Below are positions 1-8,000 of a DNA stretch of 10,380 nucleotides, one piece after another. The stretch is from Deltaproteobacteria bacterium. Lineage in GTDB: Bacteria > Desulfobacterota > Desulfobaccia > Desulfobaccales > 0-14-0-80-60-11. The stretch is from the NCBI GenBank assembly GCA_023381945.1, contig JAMCQY010000401.1, positions 1 to 10,380 on the forward strand. The letters run 5' to 3'. Each line of letters starts with the position of its first letter. Positions within the stretch are counted from its first letter, which is position 1. The notes beneath the pieces are model-generated. The model saw nothing but the letters and a program-made list of their open reading frames with translations, was not told where the DNA came from and ran no database searches. The position numbers and the translations under genes were made by a program.

Positions 1-2
1 CC

Positions 3-731
3 AAACAGGGCAACTGGATGTCCTGGTACGCCGGCGGCGCCTTTGCCGGCCTGTCGATGCTGGCGGCTCTGCACTTCCGGACGATCTCCGGCAAGGGCCA
101 GTTCATTGACGTGGCCCCGCCGGAGGCCATGGGCCGCCTGATTAATTACAGTCTCACCTATTTCCAGGAATATAAGGAAGATATCCCCCGAGTCGGCAAT
201 TACGACGTCGGGGTTTTTCCTTATACCTATTTCAAGTGCAAAGACGGCTACGCCTTCCTGTCGGGCTTCTCGGATATCAACTGGAAGGCCTTGTGCACCA
301 TCTTGAAGCGTCCGGATTTGCAGGGCCAATACCCCACCATCTTCGACCGGCTGAACGTGGAAAACATGAAGGTGATGTACAAAGAGATCGAGAAGTGGAC
401 CATGGCCCACACCTATGACGAAATCTACGACGCGGTCATGGACTACAACAAGAATATCGCCGTAGGCATCGTGGTGCCTGGACGGGTGACGCCGCCCATG
501 GAAACCATGAAGACTGAAAACTGGTGGGTGCGGCGTTCTCTGGAAAAATTCAGTGACCCCTACTACGGCGAATTGACCGTAGCCAACCAGGCCTGGAAGA
601 TGACGGAAACCCCGCCGCGCCTCAAATGGCTTTGCCGCCCGGTGGGCGCGGACAACGCCTACATTTTCAGCCGCAAACTCGGCCTGGGACCGAAACAACT
701 GGAGCCCTTGAAGGAAAAGGGCATCATCTAG
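3..731 (+). CDS. Type III CoA-transferase (CaiB/BaiF family), C-terminal part, 5' end outside window
   Basis: The reading frame is open at the left edge (first full codon at 3), so this is the C-terminal ~243 residues of a protein of usual length about 400. Enzymes of this family move CoA between carboxylic acids in the cytoplasm, or in some branches epimerise acyl-CoAs. Seen: a Gly/Ala-rich helix (YAGGAFAGLSMLAAL) followed by SGKGQFIDVAPPEAMGR, which matches the family's G-x-G-Q-x-(V/I)-D-(V/I) plus EA element just after the active-site region, then a typical C-terminal lobe ending LKEKGII. The stop is TAG at 729-731. The preceding stretch (KQGNWMSW) has no Asp where the family catalytic Asp is often found; the edge prevents a firm call. 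It could be a CoA-transferase or an inactive or specialised paralog. The substrate cannot be told. It is followed by an inverted repeat at 735-765 and then the small gene at 819. Confidence 0.88.
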   Translation, partial: KQGNWMSWYAGGAFAGLSMLAALHFRTISGKGQFIDVAPPEAMGRLINYSLTYFQEYKEDIPRVGNYDVGVFPYTYFKCKDGYAFLSGFSDINWKALCTILKRPDLQGQYPTIFDRLNVENMKVMYKEIEKWTMAHTYDEIYDAVMDYNKNIAVGIVVPGRVTPPMETMKTENWWVRRSLEKFSDPYYGELTVANQAWKMTETPPRLKWLCRPVGADNAYIFSRKLGLGPKQLEPLKEKGII

Positions 732-734
732 CGC

Positions 735-765
735 CCAGTCCGCGCCGCGACTTGAAGCGGACTGG
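735..765. other. 9-bp perfect inverted repeat after the CoA-transferase stop
   Basis: The arms CCAGTCCGC (735-743) and GCGGACTGG (757-765) pair perfectly around a 13-nt loop, four bases after the TAG stop. No T-run follows, so it is not a canonical intrinsic terminator. It could stabilise the 3' end of the upstream mRNA, weaken read-through, or be a protein-binding site. Confidence 0.5.
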
Positions 766-818
766 CAAACCTCCATGAGATTAAAGCATTAAGACCAATA
801 TAGAACGGAGGGAGTGAG

Positions 819-1010
819 ATGACATTCGAAGAGATTAAAGCGGCGGCCGTGGCTCTGGATGCCGAGGGCAAGAAGCGGGTGGTGTGTGAATTGCTTCCGG
901 CCATCTGGCCGTCAATAGTCGGCGATGAGACCTGTCTCGATTTCATGCGGAAGCTGGTGGATGAAGACGCCGTGCGGCAATACAGAGAAGAACACATGGA
1001 TAGCATTTAG
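819..1010 (+). CDS. Small acidic soluble protein, unknown function (63 aa)
   Basis: I do not recognise this family. The ATG at 819 follows an excellent Shine-Dalgarno (GGAGGGAG, 807-814), which strongly supports translation from here. The product is 63 residues with about 14 Asp/Glu against 8 Lys/Arg, so it is clearly acidic. It looks all-helical (roughly residues 3-13, 16-29 and 37-60), with two Cys (C23, C39), a central LPAIWP turn, and a charged C-terminal helix (VDEDAVRQYREEH). It has no signal peptide or membrane segment. The next gene starts 53 bp downstream with another strong ribosome-binding site, so the two are probably co-transcribed and the small protein may be a cytoplasmic partner of the membrane protein. 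That partnership is inferred from position alone. Confidence 0.7.
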   Translation: MTFEEIKAAAVALDAEGKKRVVCELLPAIWPSIVGDETCLDFMRKLVDEDAVRQYREEHMDSI

Positions 1011-1063
1011 GCCTGACATTGAACTTTAATCTTTGAAAAAGAGCCATTCCAAGGGAGGAAAAT

Positions 1064-2350
1064 ATGGCAGGTCCAGGAGCGCTGCGGCCACGTTGGGGAC
1101 AGCCCGTCACGGGCATCGTCTCATTTTTCGTCTTTTTCTTCATCGCCTGGATTGTCTGGTACATTTTCAGTGATCCGAGGGGGCCGGTGGGTTCCCACCC
1201 CTACCCCTTCGTCCTGTGGCTGGCCATGATGATCCTGGTGGGCCTCTGGCAGCATATGTTTATGGGGGATTGGCCTTTTCATAAATTATCCCAGCCGGCC
1301 CGAGGCATCGTCGAAACCATCTTTAACATCGTCTTGGTATGGTTTGTCATTTACGTCGTCTTCTACCGCATCCTGGGGCTGGGCTTCAATTTCCTCAGTG
1401 AGTCCAACCTGGAAGCCTTGGCCGCCTCCGGGGCGTTTGGCGATAAACTCACTCTCCAGATGCTGAACGAACCCGTCCGCCGCTTTGGGGAACGGGCCGT
1501 GGTGACTTTCGTGCTGATCGGCTTTTTCAGCTATCCCTACACCACCATCCTGTTCGGCAAATGGCCCATCCGTCCCAGTGACCTGACGCAGCCCCAGGCC
1601 GGCCTGGCCGAAATCGGCTGGACCAGCATGCTGACCATGTTTTACTACACCATCCTGATCGTGCCTTTCTGGGGCCTGGTCTGGGGAAAACTCTTCGGAG
1701 CCGGCTTTGGCCTGGCCTTCCCCTGGTGGGGCGGCATCGCCGGCACCCCGCACGTGCACTGGGTCTTCGGCTGGTGGGAATGGTCCATCATCGTGCTCTT
1801 CATGACCCCCAACGTCTGGCGCATGAAGCCCTGGTCGGTGATCAAGCTGCCCCAGCCCTGGAAAGGCTTTATCTCCCTGATCCTGGTTTTTATTCTGGGT
1901 TATATCCTGGCCTGGCTCTGCGTTAAGCTCGCCCCCGCCTGGCTGAACATGGACGACATCGTCAAGGCGCTGCCCGCGGCCGATAAGGGAGTTCCCACCC
2001 GCTTCTTCTGGTACCATGCCGCCGAAATCGCCGGCTTTACGCTGATCCCCTTCCTCATCTGGCACCACTATTTCGATGATCTGGCGCCCGGCGACAACGT
2101 GGATTCTTGGGGCAACTTCTGGTTCCGGACCATCGGCGTCGGCGTCCTGATGGTGCTGAACTATATCTTCTATTACTACCTCAATTTCGGCGCTTGGGGC
2201 CTGGGCGTCGAACACATGGTGCACGCGGCGAATTCCGGCGGGCGCATCGTGGGCGGCGAATCCCTCATCTGGAACTTCTGGTGGATCATTCCGCTGCTGT
2301 GGAACGAGTGGTTTTTCCACAAATGGCCCTTTTATGTTCACGAGCACTAA
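1064..2350 (+). CDS. Trp-rich polytopic membrane protein with repeated hairpins, unknown function (428 aa)
   Basis: The start ATG at 1064 has a near-perfect Shine-Dalgarno (AAGGGAGGAA, 1051-1060). By eye there are about ten membrane segments (near residues 15-35, 48-68, 82-105, 145-165, 185-208, 235-249, 268-290, 318-336, 353-375, 400-416) and no cleavable signal peptide. I count 33 Trp (about 7.7%). A loop motif recurs: GDWPFHKLSQPARG (68-81), GKWPIRPSDLTQPQAG (165-180) and KPWSVIKLPQPWKG (255-268), with a degenerate copy near 336-352 and a last WPF at 421-423. The flank LWQHMFMGDWPF (61-72) also resembles LWNEWFFHKWPF (412-423). This implies an internally duplicated two-helix unit whose motif loops all lie on one side of the membrane. 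Many His (HVHW, WHH, VEHMVH, HEH) could bind metal or haem, but no classic haem, transporter or ATPase motif is seen. A carrier or membrane anchor for the acyl-CoA genes around it is possible, with no direct evidence. Confidence 0.85.
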   Translation: MAGPGALRPRWGQPVTGIVSFFVFFFIAWIVWYIFSDPRGPVGSHPYPFVLWLAMMILVGLWQHMFMGDWPFHKLSQPARGIVETIFNIVLVWFVIYVVFYRILGLGFNFLSESNLEALAASGAFGDKLTLQMLNEPVRRFGERAVVTFVLIGFFSYPYTTILFGKWPIRPSDLTQPQAGLAEIGWTSMLTMFYYTILIVPFWGLVWGKLFGAGFGLAFPWWGGIAGTPHVHWVFGWWEWSIIVLFMTPNVWRMKPWSVIKLPQPWKGFISLILVFILGYILAWLCVKLAPAWLNMDDIVKALPAADKGVPTRFFWYHAAEIAGFTLIPFLIWHHYFDDLAPGDNVDSWGNFWFRTIGVGVLMVLNYIFYYYLNFGAWGLGVEHMVHAANSGGRIVGGESLIWNFWWIIPLLWNEWFFHKWPFYVHEH

Positions 2351-2359
2351 ATGACTGCA

Positions 2360-2381
2360 GGGGCGGCGAGCGCGCCGCCCC
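2360..2381. other. 9-bp GC-rich hairpin between the membrane-protein and racemase-like genes
   Basis: GGGGCGGCG (2360-2368) and CGCCGCCCC (2373-2381) pair perfectly around a 4-nt loop, ten bases after the TAA of the membrane-protein gene and 29 bases before the next start. No T-run follows. It may be a stabilising or partially terminating structure that sets the level of the downstream gene. Confidence 0.55.
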
Positions 2382-2409
2382 AACCAAGGAACCACGATAA
2401 ACAGCCACA

Positions 2410-3606
2410 ATGACTCATACGAACCAAATGGCTACAGCCCTGGCAGGGGTACGCATCCTGGATCTGTCGCGGCTCCTGCCCGGGCCCTTCTGCACCATGC
2501 TGCTGGCGGATTTTGGCGCCGACGTCGTCAAGGTGGAAGAGCCTCGTATCGGCGACTACATCCGGGCCTGGCAACCCCGCATCGGCAACAACAGCGGCTT
2601 TCACGTGGTGTTAAACCGCAATAAGCGCTCCTTGACTCTTAACCTCAAGTCAATGGCGGCCCAGGAAATCTTTCGGCAGTTGGCTCGTCAGGCTGATGTG
2701 GTCCTGGAAGGCTTTCGGCCGGGGGTGATGGCCCGTCTGGGTCTGGATTACCAAAGTCTCCGCTCCCTCAATTCCCGGCTGATCTACTGCTCCCTCTCGG
2801 GTTATGGGGAGAATGGCCCCCGGGCGCGGCGCGCCGGCCACGATATCAACTACCTGGCCCTGAGCGGAATATTGTCGTATAGCGGCCGGGAGGGCAGGCC
2901 CACGGTGCCGGGAGTGCAGATAGCGGACCTGGGGGGCGGTGCCCTGCTGACGGCTTTTAGCATTGCCCTGGCATTATTTGCGCGGGAGCGGCGGGGAGAA
3001 GGACAGTATCTCGATATCAGTATGCTGGACGGCTCTTTCATGTGGAACTGCCTGCGCTGGGGCCAATTTCAGGCCGATGGAATGGTGCCTCGGCTGGAAG
3101 ATGATCTGCTGAACCATGGCTTCGCCTGCTACAACCTTTATGAAACCAGCGACTGCCGCTTTATGAGTCTGGGAGCGATAGAGCCGCAATTCTGGCGGGC
3201 TTTCTGTCACGCGGTGGCAAAGCCGGAATGGGACCAGAGCAATTACATTGAGCCCGGGCCTCATCAGGAACCGCTGAAACAGGCGGTGGCGGCGCTGTTT
3301 AAACAACGCACCCAGGCGGAATGGGTGGCGCATTTCGAAAAGCACGACTGCTGCGTGGAGCCGGTGCTGAACCTGGAAGAAGCCTCAAACGACCCGCAAA
3401 TCCAAGCCCGGCAGATGGTGGTGGACCTGATGCATGAAAGCTGGGGGGCTTACCGGCAGTTAGGCATCGCCCCTAAGTTTTCCCGAACCCCGGGGACGCT
3501 GCGCAGCGCCGCTCCGGAGCTCGGCGAACACACCGAGGCCATTCTGCAGGAACTGGGATACCAGCCGGAGCAGGTTCGCGAACTCCGGCAGCAGGGTGTG
3601 GTTTAA
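2410..3606 (+). CDS. CaiB/BaiF-family protein, alpha-methylacyl-CoA racemase-like
   Basis: At 398 residues it is the normal size for the family. Family landmarks appear in order: LSRLLPGPFCTMLLADFGADV (N-terminal signature, from residue 19), RSLTLNLK (73-80), GFRPGVMARLGLD (101-113), LIYCSLSGYGENGP (124-137), AGHDINYLALSG (142-153) and IADLGGG (171-177), then GEGQYLDISMLDG. The GHDINY His (H144) and the DLGGG Asp (D173) match, from memory, the two acid/base residues of mycobacterial methylacyl-CoA racemase (His126, Asp156), so a 2-methylacyl-CoA epimerase is favoured over a plain CoA-transferase. Both activities share the fold, so a CoA-transferase remains possible. The start is uncertain: an in-frame TAA at 2398 bounds it, AAGGA (2386-2390) is rather far from ATG 2410, and ATG 2428 (MATALAGVRILDL) is an alternative. 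It lies 59 bp after the membrane-protein gene. Confidence 0.9.
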   Translation: MTHTNQMATALAGVRILDLSRLLPGPFCTMLLADFGADVVKVEEPRIGDYIRAWQPRIGNNSGFHVVLNRNKRSLTLNLKSMAAQEIFRQLARQADVVLEGFRPGVMARLGLDYQSLRSLNSRLIYCSLSGYGENGPRARRAGHDINYLALSGILSYSGREGRPTVPGVQIADLGGGALLTAFSIALALFARERRGEGQYLDISMLDGSFMWNCLRWGQFQADGMVPRLEDDLLNHGFACYNLYETSDCRFMSLGAIEPQFWRAFCHAVAKPEWDQSNYIEPGPHQEPLKQAVAALFKQRTQAEWVAHFEKHDCCVEPVLNLEEASNDPQIQARQMVVDLMHESWGAYRQLGIAPKFSRTPGTLRSAAPELGEHTEAILQELGYQPEQVRELRQQGVV

Positions 3607-3685
3607 TCAGACAGGTGGCAAAGCCTTTCCAGGCTGTGCGCCGAAAATTAGCAAAGAATAGAAAGCCTGTGCCACCAAAACTAAC

Positions 3686-3702
3686 CCCCTTTAGAAAAGG
3701 GG
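3686..3702. terminator. Weak candidate terminator hairpin
   Basis: CCCCTTT (3686-3692) pairs with AAAGGGG (3696-3702) over a 3-nt loop, 80 bp after the racemase-like gene. The sequence after it is TACTTAAT, not a true T-run, so termination is only possible, not shown. Confidence 0.3.
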
Positions 3703-3714
3703 TACTTAATGACC

Positions 3715-3781
3715 GTCATTTTGAGCCAAGCGAAGGATCCACAGGCGGCATTACGAGATGCTTCACTTCGCTCAGCATGAC
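3715..3781. repeat. Dispersed imperfect inverted repeat, copy A
   Basis: The left arm 3715-3739 begins GTCATTTTGAGCCAAGCGAA. The right arm 3757-3781 ends CTTCGCTCAGCATGAC. Reverse-complementing the right arm gives a match at 20 of 25 positions. The arm resembles GTCATTCTGAGCGAAGCGAA, a short intergenic palindromic repeat that I recall from many bacterial genomes. A second copy is at 8315-8374 in this window. Confidence 0.7.
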
Positions 3782-3791
3782 CATTTATAGC

Positions 3792-3830
3792 GCGGGCCGT
3801 GCCCGCCGATTTTGGCGGCCACAGGCCGCC
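3792..3830. other. Two tandem GC-rich hairpins before the acyl-CoA dehydrogenase start
   Basis: The first hairpin is GCGGGC (3792-3797) with GCCCGC (3801-3806) around CGT. The second is GGCGGCC (3814-3820) with GGCCGCC (3824-3830) around ACA. Both stems are perfect with 3-nt loops. They end seven bases before the GAGGA ribosome-binding site, so in the transcript they would sit directly next to the translation start. Confidence 0.6.
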
Positions 3831-3846
3831 CTATTCGAGGAAATAA

Positions 3847-4995
3847 ATGCACTTTGAACTAACCGACGAAGAACGCATGATCCAGGAAATGGCGGGGAAA
3901 TTTGCCCTGCGGGAACTGCGCCCCAAGGCAGCCATTCTTGACCGCACCAAGGACCGGAGCATTCTTCTGGCCAACCTGAAAAAGCTGGCCGAGCTCGGTT
4001 TTATGGGATTGGGGATTCGGGCCGAATACGGCGGCGCCGAGACCACCGCAGTGGCTTTCGCCCTCGCCATGACCGAATTAGGTAAAGGCTGCGCCTCCAC
4101 CACGGTGACCACCTCGGTGACCAATATGGTGGGGCAGGTGATCCAGTCGGTGGGCAGCGAAGCGCAGCGCCGCCGTTACCTGCCGCCGCTGTGCAGCGGC
4201 GAATATCCCGCGGGCGGTTTCGGCCTCACCGAGGCCACCGCCGGCTCCGATCCCGCCGGCATGCGCACCACCGCCGCCCTGGATGGCGACTACTGGCGGC
4301 TCAACGGCCATAAGATCTTCATCAGCAGCGGCGAATTTGCCGGGGTCTTCGTGGTTTGGGCGGTCACCGACAAAGACGCCCCCAAAGGCAAGGGGATCAG
4401 CGTCTTTCTGGTGGAGCCGGGCTTTCCCGGCTTTGCCGTGGGCAAAAATGAGCCGAAGATGGGCCAGCACGGCTCGCCCACCAACGAATTGATCCTGGAA
4501 GACTGCCGGGTGCCCAAGGAAAACCTGCTGGGCGAGCTGCATGGCGGCTTTCGCCTGGCCATGGCCGAATTGGCCGGCGGCCGTCTCGGCATCGGCTCGA
4601 TGGCCTTGGGTATCGGCCTCGGTGCCATGGATTATGCCAAAAAATACGCCAAAGAGCGGGTGCAGTTTGGCCAACCCATCGCCCAGTTCCAGGCCATCCA
4701 GTGGATGATCGCCAACCGCTACACCGAACTGGAGGCGGCCCGGCTGCTGCTCCTCCAGGCGGCGCATCTGAAGGATCAGGGGAAGTCCTTCGCCAAAGAA
4801 GCCTCCATGGCCAAACTGTACGCCACCGAGGCGGCCAACCGGGCCTGTTACGACGCCGTGCAGATTCTGGGCGGCTACGGCTATTCTCAGGAATATCCGG
4901 TGGAGCGGCTGGCCCGGGATGTCCGCGTGACGACGATATACGAGGGCACCAGCGAAATTCAACGGATGATTATCGCTCGGGAATTGCTGAAATAA
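3847..4995 (+). CDS. Acyl-CoA dehydrogenase (short/branched-chain type), FAD-dependent
   Basis: This enzyme oxidises an acyl-CoA to the 2,3-enoyl-CoA, passing electrons from FAD to electron-transfer flavoprotein in the cytoplasm. At 382 residues it is full length. The N-terminal helical domain starts FELTDEERMIQEMAGKFA. The first family signature, FGLTEATAGSDPAG, lies at 125-138, the GFAVGKNEPKMG strand near 195-206, and the second signature, QILGGYGYSQEYPVERLARD, at 339-358. The catalytic base is the Glu of IYEGT (E366), the position used by short-, medium- and short-branched-chain enzymes and not by isovaleryl-CoA or long-chain enzymes. ATG 3847 follows GAGGA (3837-3841) at 5 bp. icmF starts 42 bp downstream, so the likely substrate is a product or precursor of the mutase such as butyryl-, isobutyryl- or 2-methylbutyryl-CoA. 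No ETF gene lies in the window. Confidence 0.95.
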   Translation: MHFELTDEERMIQEMAGKFALRELRPKAAILDRTKDRSILLANLKKLAELGFMGLGIRAEYGGAETTAVAFALAMTELGKGCASTTVTTSVTNMVGQVIQSVGSEAQRRRYLPPLCSGEYPAGGFGLTEATAGSDPAGMRTTAALDGDYWRLNGHKIFISSGEFAGVFVVWAVTDKDAPKGKGISVFLVEPGFPGFAVGKNEPKMGQHGSPTNELILEDCRVPKENLLGELHGGFRLAMAELAGGRLGIGSMALGIGLGAMDYAKKYAKERVQFGQPIAQFQAIQWMIANRYTELEAARLLLLQAAHLKDQGKSFAKEASMAKLYATEAANRACYDAVQILGGYGYSQEYPVERLARDVRVTTIYEGTSEIQRMIIARELLK

Positions 4996-5037
4996 TTCCT
5001 ACTCCAGTCCTCAGTCATTTTTTCCGGGAGTTAAACA

Positions 5038-8000
5038 ATGCCAAAGGAAGCAACCAGAAAAGCCAGTCAGACCAGAGTACGATTTGTCACTGCCACCACC
5101 CTGTTCGACGGCCACGATGCCTCTATTAACGTTTTTCGGCGTCTGCTGCAGCGCGCCGGCGCTGAAGTGATCCACCTGGGACATAATCGTTCCGCCAAAG
5201 AGATTGTCTATACCGCCATCCAGGAAGGGGTGCACGGCATCGCGGTCAGCTCGTACCAGGGCGGCCACATGGAATTCTTTAAATATGTCAAAGACCTGTT
5301 GGATCAGAACGGCGTCGGCTTTATCAAGATCTTCGGCGGCGGCGGCGGGGTCATCGTGCCCGAGGAAATCCGCGAACTCGAAGACTACGGGGTCACCCGG
5401 ATCTATTCCCCGGAAGACGGCCAGAAGCTGGGGCTGCTCGGCATCATCCAGGACATGGTCGATAAGGCGGCAGCGGTGAAATTTCCGCCCCTGCCGAAGG
5501 ATTGGCAGGAAAAGATTAAGGATCGCCATAGCTTTGTCGTGACTCAGTTGATCTCGCTGGCCGAAAATAAATCCAAAGCCAATGGCGCCGGCTTCGGCCG
5601 GATCAGGAAAGAACTGCCGTCCCTGGCCAGGCCCTCGGCAGTGATCGGCATCACCGGCACCGGCGGCTCCGGTAAAAGTTCCCTGGAAGACGAATTCATC
5701 CGCCGCTTTATGATCCATTATCCGGATAAATCCATGGCCATCATTGCCATCGACCCCACCCGGAAGAAGACCGGCGGGGCTTTGCTCGGCGACCGCATCC
5801 GCATGAATTTTGTCAATCCGGAAAAGGTCTTCATGCGGTCGCTGGCCACCCGGGAGTCGGAAAGCGAACTCTCCCTGGCCCTGGAAGATTCCATCAATAT
5901 CCTCAAGGCCGCGGGCTTCGACCTGATCATCGTGGAAACCCCCGGCATCGGCCAGGGGGACGTCTCCATCACTAAATACGTCGATCTGGCCATTTATGTG
6001 ATGACCGCGGAATTCGGCGCCCCGTCGCAACTGGAAAAGATCGACATGCTCGATTTTGCCGACCTGATCGCCATCAACAAATTTGATCATAAGAATTCCC
6101 TGGACGCGCTTAGGGAGGTCAGCAAACAATACCGGCGCAATCACAATATCTTCGGGACCCCCGACGATACTCTGCCCATCATTGGCACCGTGGCCAGCAA
6201 CTTCCAGGACCCCGGCCTCAACGTCTTTTTCGAGAAGGTGCTGTCCGCTTTGAAAGACAAGGGCCTGATCGATTGGCCCATTCCCCAGGCGGTGAGCTAT
6301 TCGCTGCAGGAGTCTTCCAAGTCGGCCATTCTGCCCACCCAGCGACAGCATTATCTCTCTGAGATCGCCGCCACCATCCGCGCCTACCACGAAAAAACCA
6401 GGAAGGCGGCGCGGCAGCTGCATAAATTCGAAGCCCTTAAGACGGTCAGCCGGGAATTGGACCTCGATCTTTCCAAACCGGCGGCCGAGGCCGAGAAAAA
6501 GCTTGACCACGAGATTATCGACACCCTGGCCAAATGGGAAGATATCAAGGAGCAGTATTCCCAGGAGGAATTTGAGGTCAAGATCCGGGATAAGGTCAAC
6601 CGGACCCCGCTTTATACAGAATCACTGTCGGGCCTGCAGATTCCCAAGATTGCCCTGCCGCATTACGACAGCCTGGCCGAAACTTTGAAATGGCTGAGGA
6701 AAGAGCACCTGCCCGGCTATTTCCCTTATACCGCCGGAGTCTTTCCATTCCGCCGGGAAGGGGAAGACCCCAAGCGGCAGTTCGCCGGGGAAGGCCCCCC
6801 GGAGAAGACCAATGCCCGCTTTCATTACCTGACCAAGGATGATGACGCCAAGCGCCTGAGCACCGCCTTCGATTCCCTCACCCTGTACGGCGAAGACCCG
6901 GCCGAAGAGCCGGACATCTTTGGGAAAATCGGGGAAAGCGGCGTCAGCATCTGCACCCTGGAGGATATGAAAAAGCTCTATAAGGGCTTTGATCTCTGCG
7001 CCCCCAACACCAGCGTCTCCATGACGGTGAACGGCCCGGCGCCGATCTTGCTCGCCTTCTTCTTCAATACCGCCATCGACCAGCAACTAGAGAAATTTAA
7101 AGAAGAAAACGGCCGCGAGCCCGATGCCGAAGAAGCGGCGCGGATCAGGCAGTTAGTCCAGGCCAATGTGCGGGGCACCGTGCAGGCGGATATCTTGAAG
7201 GAGGACCAGGGGCAAAACTCCTGCATCTTCTCCGTCGCCTTCGCCCTCCGGCTCATGGGCGACATCCAGCAGTATTTCATTGATAATAAGGTCAGAAATT
7301 TCTATTCGGTCAGCATAAGCGGCTACCATATCGCCGAAGCCGGGGCCAACCCGGTGTCCCAGCTGGCCTTCACGCTGGCCAACGCCTTCACTTACGTGGA
7401 ATACTACCTCAGCCGCGGCATGGACATCGACGCCTTTGCCAGGAACCTCTCCTTCTTCTTCTCCAGCGGCATGGACCCGGAGTACAACGTGATCATCCGG
7501 GTGGCCCGCCGCATCTGGTCCATCGCCATGAAGTACAAGTACGGGGCCAATGAGTCGAGCCAGAGGCTCAAGTGCCACATGCAAACTTCGGGGCGCTCGC
7601 TGCACGCCCAGGATATGCAGTTCAACGATATCCGCACCACCCTCCAGGCCCTCATGGCCCTGACGGACAATTGCAATTCCCTGCACACCAATTCTTATGA
7701 CGAAGCCGTCACCACCCCCACCGAGGAATCGGTGCGCCGGGCCATGGCGATTCAATTGATCATCAGCAAGGAGTACGGCATCTTTAAGAATCAAAACCCG
7801 CTGCAGGGCAGTTTCATGATGGAGAAATTGACCGATATGGTGGAAGAGGCGGTGCTCAAGGAATTTGACGCCTTAAGCCGCCGCGGCGGGGTGCTGGGCT
7901 CCATGGAAACCTACTATCAACGAGGCAAAATCCAGGATGAGTCCCTGTATTACGAGCTCAAGAAGAACACCGGGGAATATCCGATTATCGGGGTCAATAC

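Larger units (their letters stand above)
3607..3846. other. 240-bp non-coding gap packed with hairpins
   Basis: No credible gene is present. In order it holds a 7-bp hairpin (3686-3702), a 67-bp imperfect inverted repeat (3715-3781), two compact GC-rich hairpins (3792-3806 and 3814-3830), and then the ribosome-binding site GAGGA (3837-3841) of the next gene. This density of structure suggests an untranslated leader or an insertion site for small repeats. An 80-codon open frame crosses it but only reads through the repeats. Confidence 0.75.

Noticed and set aside
1286..2410. Long minus-strand open frames opposite real genes, such as 374 aa here, 499 aa at 5011-6510 and 507 aa at 8231-9754
   Set aside because: They are antisense to well-supported + strand genes, have the low-complexity composition expected from GC-rich codon bias, and show no recognisable domains.
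3615..3857. 80-codon + strand ORF in the hairpin-rich gap
   Set aside because: It reads through the inverted repeat and both GC-rich hairpins, overlaps the next gene's start, and has no ribosome-binding site.
5107..5126. Defective B12-binding motif in IcmF (DGHDAS instead of DxHxxG)
   Set aside because: As I recall characterised IcmF sequences, DGHDAS is normal in this family, and the cobalt-ligand His is present.
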